A DNA stretch of 64,000 bases from RPQJ01 sp963778185. GTDB lineage: Bacteria; Pseudomonadota; Gammaproteobacteria; Steroidobacterales; Steroidobacteraceae. The notes beneath the pieces were generated by a model. The model ran no database searches, was not told the DNA's origin, and saw only the letters and a list, made by a program, of their open reading frames with translations. Positions within the stretch are counted from its first letter, which is position 1; every line of letters starts with the position of its first letter. Shown here piece by piece: positions 48,761-56,233 of this stretch. A program made the position numbers and the translations under genes. The stretch lies in contig CAVZTF010000003.1 of assembly GCA_963778185.1 (NCBI GenBank), positions 992,001-1,056,000 on the forward strand. Direction: 5' to 3'.

Positions 48761-49150
48761 CTAGACGATCAGCGCTCCCCGCCCGGCGAGGAGTTCACGC
48801 AGCACCGAGCGGTGGCACCGCGCTTCGTCGGCGCAGTAGCAGCCCACGGAGAAGTCGGCGTGACGCGAGAGCGCCGCAAGCGTGTCGAGCAGTGCGCGGG
48901 CGTCGGGCCGTTTCATCTCCATGCGATAACGCCGGACGAACGCGCGCCACGCGCGCGGGTCATCCAGCGACCCGCGGGCCTGCTTCAGGAGCTCCTCGCC
49001 CGGTGCGAGGCTGGGCAACCAGACGTCGTAGAAGTCGCGGCTCGCGTACTCGGTCTTCGGCACCCCGCGAGGGGGCCGGCGAACCGTGCCGATCCTCAGT
49101 CCCTCGCCCTTGGCGCGCGGGCTGCCGAGCCGCACGACCCGGATCGCCAT
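48761..49150 (-). CDS. DUF488 family protein
   Basis: 129 residues from ATG 49150. IRVVRLGSPRAKGEGLRIGTVRRPPRGVP at the N-terminus (seen in two blocks, positions 2-30) and the C-terminal CYCADEARCHRSVLRELL are the DUF488 hallmarks; the two or three cysteines and histidine may bind metal. Proteins of this family are widespread and uncharacterised, some linked to nucleic-acid or stress functions. It starts 10 bases after the end of the small gene upstream and is probably co-transcribed with it. Confidence 0.85.
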   Translation of the reverse strand: MAIRVVRLGSPRAKGEGLRIGTVRRPPRGVPKTEYASRDFYDVWLPSLAPGEELLKQARGSLDDPRAWRAFVRRYRMEMKRPDARALLDTLAALSRHADFSVGCYCADEARCHRSVLRELLAGRGALIV

Positions 49151-49160
49151 GGCCGTTGCG

Positions 49161-49550
49161 CTATTCGCGCCAGGTCGGGCGCAGCACCAGCGGCGAGCGA
49201 CCGGCCTTGCGGCCCGCAAGTGACTTGAGGACCAGCCGGCCCTGGCGGTCCACCAGGCACGGCACGACGGCCACGCCCGGCCGCAGCAACTCCTTGATTC
49301 GCCTGGCGGCTTCGCGTCGCTTGAACAGCGTGGCGCCGTGCGGGTCGTTCAGGACGTAGGTGTCGTCCGAGAGCAGGTAATACAGGGTGAAGCCGGGCAC
49401 GAGCCCGCTCGCGAGCAGGTAGCGGACGGGGTCGTCGAGGTCCTTGATCTGGCGGTCGAGTTCCCGCCGCTCGGCGGCGGTCAGCTCGGGCTCGGCAGCC
49501 GCGCCTTTCCCGCTCGCCCGCTTCGTCGCCGTCTTGCGCCTGGCAGCCAT
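49161..49550 (-). CDS. Small basic protein of unknown function
   Basis: 129 residues from ATG 49550, with GGAGG eight bases upstream deciding the start. The first 25 residues are lysine/alanine/arginine-rich (KKT-like tail as in DNA-binding tails). The rest (ELDRQIKDLDDPVRYLLASGL, FTLYYLLSDDTYVLNDP, TLFKRREAARRIKELL) looks like a mixed helix/strand domain. I do not recognise the family. It is in tandem with the DUF488 gene and divergent from the secreted SCP2-like gene. Confidence 0.75.
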   Translation of the reverse strand: MAARRKTATKRASGKGAAAEPELTAAERRELDRQIKDLDDPVRYLLASGLVPGFTLYYLLSDDTYVLNDPHGATLFKRREAARRIKELLRPGVAVVPCLVDRQGRLVLKSLAGRKAGRSPLVLRPTWRE

Positions 49551-49653
49551 ACGCGTTCCTCCGTCCAGGAAAAGGAGCGCCGACATGATAGAAGGTCGCG
49601 CGCAGCCCCGCGACGCAATTGCGCCCCGGGGAGCGGCCGCGTGCGACTGACCA

Positions 49654-49681
49654 TTGGCCGCACATACGCAACTGCTAATAT
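49654..49681 (+). promoter_or_regulatory. Candidate promoter of the SCP2-like gene
   Basis: TTGGCC (49654-49659), 16 bases, then TAATAT (49676-49681) in a locally AT-rich stretch. The start of transcription would be about 30 bases before the ATG at 49721, which is preceded by GGAGA at a good distance. Confidence 0.4.
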
Positions 49682-49720
49682 GTCGGCACAGTGCGGTCCC
49701 ACACCCCGACGGAGACGACC

Positions 49721-50227
49721 ATGCGTACCCGACTCCTCGCCTGCCTCCCGTTCCTCGGCCTCGGCCTGGCACACGCTTCGGAGCCGGCGTTGATGTCGGC
49801 CGACTGGGGTCCGGCCGCCTGCGCCGCGTGGAACTCGGACCCGGTGCTGACGAAGGAACTCGTCGAAAGCGACTGGATCAAGAACGACAAGGGCCGCGGC
49901 TACAAGATCATGCAGGTCTATCGCGAGGACTGCAGCGAGAAACCGACGGTGGAACTGCGCGTCTCGCTCACGGACGGGAAGGCGCATTGCACCTACGGCG
50001 GGCCGGTGCAGGGCGCCGCGCTCGACAAGGGCGCCGACTATGTCATGCACGCGACCACGAAGCACTGGCGTGAAATGGGCGCCGGGGAGTACGGGCCCAT
50101 GAAGGGCATGATGCTCGGGCGCCTCTCCTTCGCCGGGCCTTACGGCGAGGCCATGGGCAACATGGGCCCGTTCACGAACTTCCTGCTGCTCGTCGGCAAG
50201 GTCCCCGCCGGCGACGCCTGCCCCTAG
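49721..50227 (+). CDS. Secreted SCP2 sterol-binding-like protein
   Basis: 168 residues. Signal peptide MRTRLLACLPFLGLGLAHAS, then a compact domain with KPTVELRVSLTDGKAHCTYGG, KGADYVMHATTKHWREMGAGE and FTNFLLLVGKVPAGD, which follows the strand/helix order of SCP2 (sterol carrier protein 2) domains. These bind fatty acyl chains or sterols. A periplasmic version is unusual since most are cytoplasmic. Cysteines at three points (CAAW, EDCSEK, AHCTY) may form a disulfide. The stop shares bases with that of the convergent phosphatidyltransferase gene (CTAG). Confidence 0.72.
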   Translation: MRTRLLACLPFLGLGLAHASEPALMSADWGPAACAAWNSDPVLTKELVESDWIKNDKGRGYKIMQVYREDCSEKPTVELRVSLTDGKAHCTYGGPVQGAALDKGADYVMHATTKHWREMGAGEYGPMKGMMLGRLSFAGPYGEAMGNMGPFTNFLLLVGKVPAGDACP

Positions 50228-50814
50228 CGGCGCGGCTCGCGCAGCACCCACCACAGCCCGCGCACGTCCGCCTTCCACTCGCGCAGCACGGCGAGCAGCG
50301 CGAGTTCCTCGAGGCTGCTCGCGATGCTCGCGCCTGCCGCGACGTACAGCAACGAGGGCTGGAAGCCGAACAGGAACAGGACTCCGATGAAGAGCCCGAG
50401 CAGGTTGGCCGTCACCTTCGATGCGTAGGTGTGGAAGCTCGACAGCCGCCCATAGCGCCCGAACGCCAGCGCGTTCTCGAGCGCCCACAAGCCCACCGCC
50501 ATCCCGCACAGGATCGGGTGGCCGGTGATGACCTCCGGGTGCAGCGCCCAGATGCCGTACAGGGATGCGAACAGGAGCGAGGAGTCGGCCACCGAGTCGA
50601 GCAGAGCGCCAAGCCGCGACTCGAGGTGAAAGAGGCGCGCGATGAGCCCGTCGGCGATGTCGGTGAGCAGCGCCGGAATCAGGACCCACGTGAAGGCAGT
50701 CTCGCGTCCCGTGGCAGCCAGGACGACCAGCACGGGCACCGCCAGCAACCGGACCATGCTCAACAGGTTGGGAAGCTGGCGGGCGAACCCGCCGCTGGGC
50801 GAGGCCGGGTTCAT
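50224..50814 (-). CDS. CDP-alcohol phosphatidyltransferase family protein
   Basis: 196 residues, five to six membrane helices. The complete family motif D-x2-DG-x2-AR-x8-G-x3-D-x3-D is present (DIADGLIAR, then GALLDSVAD). Such enzymes attach an alcohol (glycerol-3-phosphate, inositol, serine or another) to a CDP-lipid at the inner membrane. The short length and N-terminal LPNLLSMVRLLAVPVLV fit PgsA-like members, but the exact acceptor is unknown. The ATG overlaps the carboxyltransferase stop (ATGA). Confidence 0.9.
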   Translation of the reverse strand: MNPASPSGGFARQLPNLLSMVRLLAVPVLVVLAATGRETAFTWVLIPALLTDIADGLIARLFHLESRLGALLDSVADSSLLFASLYGIWALHPEVITGHPILCGMAVGLWALENALAFGRYGRLSSFHTYASKVTANLLGLFIGVLFLFGFQPSLLYVAAGASIASSLEELALLAVLREWKADVRGLWWVLREPRR

Positions 50815-52367
50815 GGCCGGAAGTGGAACCTCGCGGGCGCCGGCTGCGGCGCCGCGGCCGCGAGGCCGGCGAACTCGCAAAGCCAGCGCCGGGTCTCGCG
50901 CGGCGGGATGATCTCCTCGACGTAGAAGCGTTCGGCGGAGCGGAACGGCGAACGCAGGCGCTCGAGCCGCTCGCGGATCTCGCGCTTGGCCGCCTCGGGG
51001 TCGGGCGCAGCCTCGATCTGCGCCTTGTAGGCGGCTTCGATGCCGCCTTCGGCGGGCAATGATCCCCAGTCGCCGCTCGGCCACGCCAGCCGGTAACGGA
51101 AACGCGTGTGGTCCATCATCCCCGCGCCGGCAACGCCGAAGGCGCGCCGCAGGATCACCGCGCACCAGGGCACGGTGGACTGGAAGATCGTCGCGATCGC
51201 GCGCGTGCCGTCGCGGATCGTGCCGGCCTTCTCCGCCTGCGACCCGATGGTGAACCCGCCCACGTCGACGAAGTGCACGATCGGCAGCCGGAAGGTTTCC
51301 GCAAGCTCGACGTGCCTCGCGATCTTGCGCGAGGCCGCTGCGGTCCAGGTCCCGCCCATCTGCCCCGGGTCGCTCGCGATGACCGCCACCGCCACGCCGT
51401 CCAGCCGGGCCAGCGCGGTCACGACCGAGCGTCCCCAGGCCCGGCCGATCTCGAACGGGCTGCCGCGATCGAGCACGGCCTCCAGGATCGGGCGGACCTC
51501 GTACGGCCAGCGCCGGTCGCGCGGGATCGCCGAATCGAGCCAGTGCTCGGCGCGATCGGCGGGGTCGTCACGAGCCGCGCGTGCAGGCTGCACACCGGCC
51601 CTGGAAGGCAGGTACGACAGGAACCGCCGCGTGCGCGCGAAGGCGTCCTCCTCGCTGTCCACCACGTCGTCCACGCTGCCGTTCGAGGCATGCAGGTCCG
51701 CGCCGCCCAGCTGGTCGGCCGTCACCTTTTCGCCGGCCGCGGCGACGACCGGCGGTCCGGCGGTGAACATCTGGCTCAGCCCCCGCACCATCACGGAATA
51801 ATGACTCGCGACCAGTCGAGCGGCGCCCAGTCCCGCGACCGCCCCGAGTCCGAGCGAGACGACGGGGACGGCGCCGAGGTTCGCGACCACCTGGTCGAAC
51901 CCCGGCACGTAGGGCACGTAGGTGGCGCCGAGGCGCTCGACTTCCGCAACCGACCCGCCGCCGCCCGTGCCGTCGAGCAGGCGCACGAGCGGCAGGCCGT
52001 ATTCGGCCGCCATGAGCTCGGCCTGCACATTCTTTTCGTGGTGATAGGTCTCCGAGGAACCGCCGCGGATCGTGAAATCGTCCGCGCTCACGACCACGGT
52101 ACGGCCGTCGATCTGGCCGCGTCCGGCCAGGCAGCTCGAGGCGCGGAACCCGGTCAACTGCCCGTTCGCGTCGTACCGGCCCTCGCCTGCGAGGCTGCCC
52201 CACTCGCGGAACGAGCCCTCGTCGAGCAGCGCTGCAATGCGCTCCCGCACCGTGAGCTTGCCGCGCGAGCGCTGGCGCTCGACGCGCTCGCGGCCGCCCA
52301 TCTCCGCCGCGAGTTGCTGGCGGCGATGGATTTCGTCGATCTCGTCGTTCCAGTCCGATCCGCTCAT
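50811..52367 (-). CDS. Acyl-CoA carboxylase carboxyltransferase (beta) subunit
   Basis: 518 residues from ATG 52367 (GGGAGG seven bases before). Two crotonase-like carboxyltransferase halves: the first has KLTVRERIAALLDEGSF and DGTGGGGSVAEV; the second has FVDVGGFTIGSQAEKAGTIRDGT and GGTWTAAASRKIA. It moves CO2 from biotin to an acyl-CoA such as propionyl-, methylcrotonyl- or geranyl-CoA. The matching biotin carboxylase/biotin carrier subunit is not in the window. It is coupled to the CDP-alcohol phosphatidyltransferase downstream and divergent from the FKBP gene. Confidence 0.88.
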   Translation of the reverse strand: MSGSDWNDEIDEIHRRQQLAAEMGGRERVERQRSRGKLTVRERIAALLDEGSFREWGSLAGEGRYDANGQLTGFRASSCLAGRGQIDGRTVVVSADDFTIRGGSSETYHHEKNVQAELMAAEYGLPLVRLLDGTGGGGSVAEVERLGATYVPYVPGFDQVVANLGAVPVVSLGLGAVAGLGAARLVASHYSVMVRGLSQMFTAGPPVVAAAGEKVTADQLGGADLHASNGSVDDVVDSEEDAFARTRRFLSYLPSRAGVQPARAARDDPADRAEHWLDSAIPRDRRWPYEVRPILEAVLDRGSPFEIGRAWGRSVVTALARLDGVAVAVIASDPGQMGGTWTAAASRKIARHVELAETFRLPIVHFVDVGGFTIGSQAEKAGTIRDGTRAIATIFQSTVPWCAVILRRAFGVAGAGMMDHTRFRYRLAWPSGDWGSLPAEGGIEAAYKAQIEAAPDPEAAKREIRERLERLRSPFRSAERFYVEEIIPPRETRRWLCEFAGLAAAAPQPAPARFHFRP

Positions 52368-52484
52368 GACCGCCTCCCGTGGCGCGGTCGGCAGAATTGC
52401 ACATTTCGTGGCTGGCCGCGCGCGCCGCCGCCACGTAACATGCGCCGCCTTGTCCCCCGATGCCGTCCTACCGGAGCCAAACCG

Positions 52485-53171
52485 ATGAACCGATCTCCTG
52501 CGATTGCGCAGCTCGCCGCGCTCACGATCCTGCTGCTCGGCGCCGCCACCGCGCGCGCCGCCGATCCTGCCCCCGCCATGGACGACACGGCGAAGATGAA
52601 CTATGCACTCGGCTACCAGCTCGGCCGTGACCTCGCGGGCACCGAGACTCGCCCCGACGCCCTGCTGAAAGGCATCGAGGACGGCCGCAAGCATGCGGCG
52701 CCGGCGTTGACCCAGCCGGAGATGGAGGCGGCGCTCACGGCGCTCGAGCAGCGCATCAACGAGCAGCGCGTGAAGGACCAGGCGGCGGCTGCCCAGAAGG
52801 CCGCGGCGGACGGCGCGGCCTACCTTGCCGAGAACACCAAGCGCGAGGGCGTGAAGACGACCTCGAGCGGCCTGCAGTACAAGGTGCTGGCCGAGGGCAA
52901 GGGGCGCACGCCCACGGCCAGCGATTCGGTGACGGTCCACTACCGCGGCACGCTGGTGGACGGCACGGAGTTCGACAGCTCCTACAAGCGTGGCGAGCCG
53001 GCGACCTTCCCGGTCAATGGCGTGATCGCCGGCTGGACCGAGGCGCTGCAGCTGATGAAGGAAGGCGGCAAGGTCCAGCTCGCCATCCCGCCTGCGCTCG
53101 CCTACGGCGACCGCGGCCAGCTCGCCGGCCAGACGCTGCTCTTCGACGTCGAGCTGATCAGCGTCAAGTAA
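52485..53171 (+). CDS. FKBP-type peptidyl-prolyl isomerase, exported (FkpA/Mip-like)
   Basis: 228 residues with a signal peptide (LTILLLGAATARAA). An N-terminal helical dimerisation domain (KMNYALGYQLGRDL, QPEMEAALTALEQRINEQRVKDQAA) leads through a long helix to a C-terminal FKBP domain (SGLQYKVLAEGKG, VTVHYRGTLVDGTEFDSSY, GWTEALQLMKEGGK, IPPALAYGDRG). It speeds prolyl isomerisation of periplasmic and outer-membrane proteins. Its last eight bases overlap the convergent decarboxylase gene. Confidence 0.94.
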   Translation: MNRSPAIAQLAALTILLLGAATARAADPAPAMDDTAKMNYALGYQLGRDLAGTETRPDALLKGIEDGRKHAAPALTQPEMEAALTALEQRINEQRVKDQAAAAQKAAADGAAYLAENTKREGVKTTSSGLQYKVLAEGKGRTPTASDSVTVHYRGTLVDGTEFDSSYKRGEPATFPVNGVIAGWTEALQLMKEGGKVQLAIPPALAYGDRGQLAGQTLLFDVELISVK

Positions 53172-54555
53172 TTGCCTGTCGCGCAGCGCGGATCATCGCA
53201 TCCGCGCTGCGCTCGACATCCGCATCGGTGGTGGCCCACGAGCTCACGCTGATGCGCATTGCCGCGCGCCCCCTCCAGTTCGTGGCGCCCGCCCAGCACG
53301 TTCCATCGGCCTGGATCGCCTCGATCGCGCGGCGCGTCTGCTCCGCCGTGCCGAAGGACACGACGACCTGGTTGAGCACGACCTCGTTCAGCACCTCGAA
53401 CCCCGCGGCCGCGAGCCGCCCGGCGAAACGACGTGCCTGCCGGCAGTTGCGTTCGAAGAGTTCCGCCAGCCCGCGGCGACCCAGCGACTTCAACGCCGCC
53501 CAGACCTCCACGCCGCGCGCCCGGCGGGAAAGCTCCGGCGTGAAATCGGACGGACTGCGTTCCGCTGCGTGGGTGGGCAGGTACTCGGCGGTGATGGCCA
53601 TCGCCGCCGGCAGCATTCCCGGCTCGCGCACGAAGGCGAGCCCGCAGTCGTAGGGCACGTTGAGCCACTTGTGCGCATCCGTCGCCCAGGAATCGGCCAG
53701 TTCCATGCCGTTCGCGAGCGGCGCGAGTGCCGGCGAGGCCTTGGCCCACAGGCCGAACGCGCCGTCCACGTGCACCCACGCGCCAGCCGCGCGGGTCACG
53801 GGGCAGATTGCCGCGAAAGGGTCGAAGGCGCCCGAATTGATGTTGCCGGCCTGCAGGCAGACGATCGTGGGGCCGGCCATGGACGGCAGGCGATCGGCTC
53901 GCATGCGCCCCTGGGCGTCCGTCGGCACTCGCACCACGCGGTTGCGGCCCAGCCCGAGCAGGCCCAGCGATTTGAACAACGTCGGGTGCGCTTCGTCGCC
54001 GACGATCACCGTGATGGGCGGTGCGCCGAACAGGCCATCCGCCTCGACGTTCCACCCCGCATCGACCAGTACGCGGTGGCGGGCGGCCGCCAACGCCGTG
54101 AAGTTCGCCATCGTCGCGCCCGTGACGAAGGCGCCCTGGGTGGATGCAGGCAGGCCGAGCACTGCCGTGAGCCAGCCGAGCGCGACCTCTTCCAGCCGCG
54201 CCACGCCCGGCGTGATCTTGCCGAGCGCCGCGTTCTGGTCCCAGGCGCCCGCGAGCCAGTTGGCCGCGAGCGTCGCGGGCAGCGCACCGCCGATCACGAA
54301 GCCGAAGAAGCGAGGGCCGGCCATCGCCATCGTTGCCGGCGAAACCGTCGCATCGAGCAGGGCGAGGACCGCCGCGGGATCCGCGCCACCGTCCGGCAGC
54401 GCTTCGTCGAGCACCGACAGCCGCGTGACGGCATCGCGCGACGGAGCCACGGTCCGCTCGTCGAGCGACTCGAGGTACGAGGCCGCCCTGCGCGCCGCAT
54501 CCTCGAGCAACCGGCGCGTGGCGACATGGCCCGCCGTTTTCCATTCTTCGCTCAT
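53164..54555 (-). CDS. PLP-dependent decarboxylase (group II, aromatic/glutamate decarboxylase-like)
   Basis: 463 residues. PLP lysine K296 in ATDAHKWLNV, with D264 in WVHVDGAFGLW holding the pyridine nitrogen, and HPTLFKSLGLLGLG plus NINSGAFDP match group II decarboxylases. The early PRFFGFVIGGALPATLAANWLA segment is typical of the branch annotated as pyridoxal-dependent decarboxylases. The amino-acid substrate cannot be told from sequence. AGGAG precedes the ATG, and the gene starts ten bases after the stop of the cysteine-synthase/glutaredoxin gene, so they form an operon. Confidence 0.87.
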   Translation of the reverse strand: MSEEWKTAGHVATRRLLEDAARRAASYLESLDERTVAPSRDAVTRLSVLDEALPDGGADPAAVLALLDATVSPATMAMAGPRFFGFVIGGALPATLAANWLAGAWDQNAALGKITPGVARLEEVALGWLTAVLGLPASTQGAFVTGATMANFTALAAARHRVLVDAGWNVEADGLFGAPPITVIVGDEAHPTLFKSLGLLGLGRNRVVRVPTDAQGRMRADRLPSMAGPTIVCLQAGNINSGAFDPFAAICPVTRAAGAWVHVDGAFGLWAKASPALAPLANGMELADSWATDAHKWLNVPYDCGLAFVREPGMLPAAMAITAEYLPTHAAERSPSDFTPELSRRARGVEVWAALKSLGRRGLAELFERNCRQARRFAGRLAAAGFEVLNEVVLNQVVVSFGTAEQTRRAIEAIQADGTCWAGATNWRGRAAMRISVSSWATTDADVERSADAMIRAARQAIT

Positions 54556-54565
54556 GGCCCGCTCC

Positions 54566-56050
54566 TCAGCGCGGTTGCAGCCACCCGGGGAGGAAAGTAT
54601 ACGGGTCGATCGCCGCATCACGGTCGTAGACCACCGCGTTGCGCTCGAGCAGCTGCTGCACGCGCCCGCTGCGCCAGGCGTCGAAGAGTTCCGTGCAGCC
54701 GCCGATGAATTCGCCGCCGATGAAGACCTGCGGAATGGTCGCGACCGAAGTGTGCGCCGTGAGCGCCGCGCGTATCCGGCCGCCACGGTCGTCGCGCTGG
54801 TATTCGACCGAGTCGAGGTCGATCGAGCGGTAAGGGATCTTGAGGCGGGCGAACAGGCGCCGCACCGACCAGCAGAACTCGCACCACTCGAGCGCGAACA
54901 GCACCACGGGCTCGTCGCGATCGCCGAGCACGCGCGCCACGAACTCGTCCGCGTCCTGCGTGGGAGTCACGATGGCCGCCGCCGCTTCGGGCACCGGGGT
55001 GGAGGCCGGGACGTCGAAGCGCGCGCCCGGCGTCGAGCGCGAAATCGCGATCTCCTCCTCCGTCATGTCGGCCGGGACGTCGGCGAACAGCGGCGTACTG
55101 AGATAGCGCTCGCCGGTGTCGGGCAGCATGCACAGCACGTTGGCGCCTTCGGGCAGGCTGCGGCATTCCTCGAGCGCGCCGGCCAGGGTCGCGCCTCCCG
55201 TGATGCCGACGAGGATGCCCTCCTCGGTCGCGAGCCGGCGTGCGAGATCGAGCGCTTCGGCCCCGTTCACCGGGATGATCCGGTCGATCAGGCCCAGCCG
55301 GACGGCATCCTCGGCCAGCTTGGGTATGAAGTCGGGTGCCCATCCCTGCATGGCGTGCGGACGAAACGTCGGGTGACTGGCGGCCGGGGACCCGTCGCCG
55401 GCACGCGGTTGCGGAATGCCGCTGCCGAGCACCTGCGAGTTGTCGGGCTCGCAGACGACGATGCGGGTTTCCGGCCGCTGCTCGCGCAGCACGCGCCCGA
55501 CGCCCTTCAGCGTGCCGCCGGTGCCATAGCCGGTGACCCAGGCGTCGAGGCGTTCGCCGCGGAAGTCCTCCAGGATTTCGTACGCGGTGGTGAGCGAGTG
55601 CACGTTGGCATTGGCCTCGTTCTCGAACTGCCGCGCCAGGAACCAGCCGTGCGCCTCGGCGAGCTCGCGCGCCTTTGCCAGCATGCCGCTGCCCTTCAGC
55701 GCAGCCGGCGTCAGCACCACGCGCGCGCCGAGGAAGCGCATCAGCTTGCGCCGCTCGACACTGAAGTTCTCGGCCATCACGACCACCAGCGGATAGCCCT
55801 TGGCGGCGCACACCATCGCGAGCCCGATACCGGTGTTGCCGCTGGTCGCCTCGACCACCGTCTGTCCCGGTTCGAGCTCGCCGGTACGTTCGGCGTGCTC
55901 GATGACGCCGAGCGCGAGGCGGTCCTTGACCGAACCCATCGGGTTGAAGGACTCGAGCTTGACGTAGAGGTTGACGTGGTCGGGCGCGAGCCGGCGCAGC
56001 CGCGCGATCGGCGTGTTGCCGATCGTCTCGAGAATGGTCTGGTGCCGCAT
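54566..56050 (-). CDS. Cysteine synthase-type PLP enzyme fused to a C-terminal glutaredoxin
   Basis: 494 residues. Residues 1-310 are a fold type II O-acetylserine sulfhydrylase/cystathionine beta-synthase: ETIGNTPIARL, PLP lysine K42 in MGSVKDR, TSGNTG, GTGGTLKG, and GITGGATLAG. Residues about 375-470 are a glutaredoxin with the dithiol C390-EF-C393 (EWCEFCWSVRR), the cis-proline in TIPQVFIGG and the GG in FIGGCTEL. A linker rich in Pro/Ala (STPVPEAAAA) joins them. The enzyme likely makes cysteine or handles a persulfide, with the attached Grx reducing a disulfide or persulfide partner. GGGGGGAG stands before the ATG; the decarboxylase follows. Confidence 0.93.
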   Translation of the reverse strand: MRHQTILETIGNTPIARLRRLAPDHVNLYVKLESFNPMGSVKDRLALGVIEHAERTGELEPGQTVVEATSGNTGIGLAMVCAAKGYPLVVVMAENFSVERRKLMRFLGARVVLTPAALKGSGMLAKARELAEAHGWFLARQFENEANANVHSLTTAYEILEDFRGERLDAWVTGYGTGGTLKGVGRVLREQRPETRIVVCEPDNSQVLGSGIPQPRAGDGSPAASHPTFRPHAMQGWAPDFIPKLAEDAVRLGLIDRIIPVNGAEALDLARRLATEEGILVGITGGATLAGALEECRSLPEGANVLCMLPDTGERYLSTPLFADVPADMTEEEIAISRSTPGARFDVPASTPVPEAAAAIVTPTQDADEFVARVLGDRDEPVVLFALEWCEFCWSVRRLFARLKIPYRSIDLDSVEYQRDDRGGRIRAALTAHTSVATIPQVFIGGEFIGGCTELFDAWRSGRVQQLLERNAVVYDRDAAIDPYTFLPGWLQPR

Positions 56051-56103
56051 CGCCTCGCTCTCCCCCCGGTGCGTCGTCGATTCGGACCAAGGTAGTGTGC
56101 GCC

Positions 56104-56151
56104 TGTAACCGATGGATTTCCCGCGGACGGGCTCTTGTAACAATTTGTAAC
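56104..56151. repeat. Three TGTAAC half-sites in the cysK-grx / alpha-2-macroglobulin gap
   Basis: TGTAAC at 56104, 56136 and 56146. The last two are exact TTGTAAC direct repeats ten bases apart (one helical turn); the first is 32 bases away (three turns). The phasing resembles binding sites of OmpR-type response regulators, which use GTAAC-like direct repeats. The array lies between divergent starts 56050 and 56234. Confidence 0.5.
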
Positions 56152-56233
56152 TGCCGCGGCCCCGCCCAAAGCCCTTGAACCGCGACCCCGGGATGGCCAC
56201 GATAGCTGCGTCCGTCCGGACGAGGAGTCGAGC

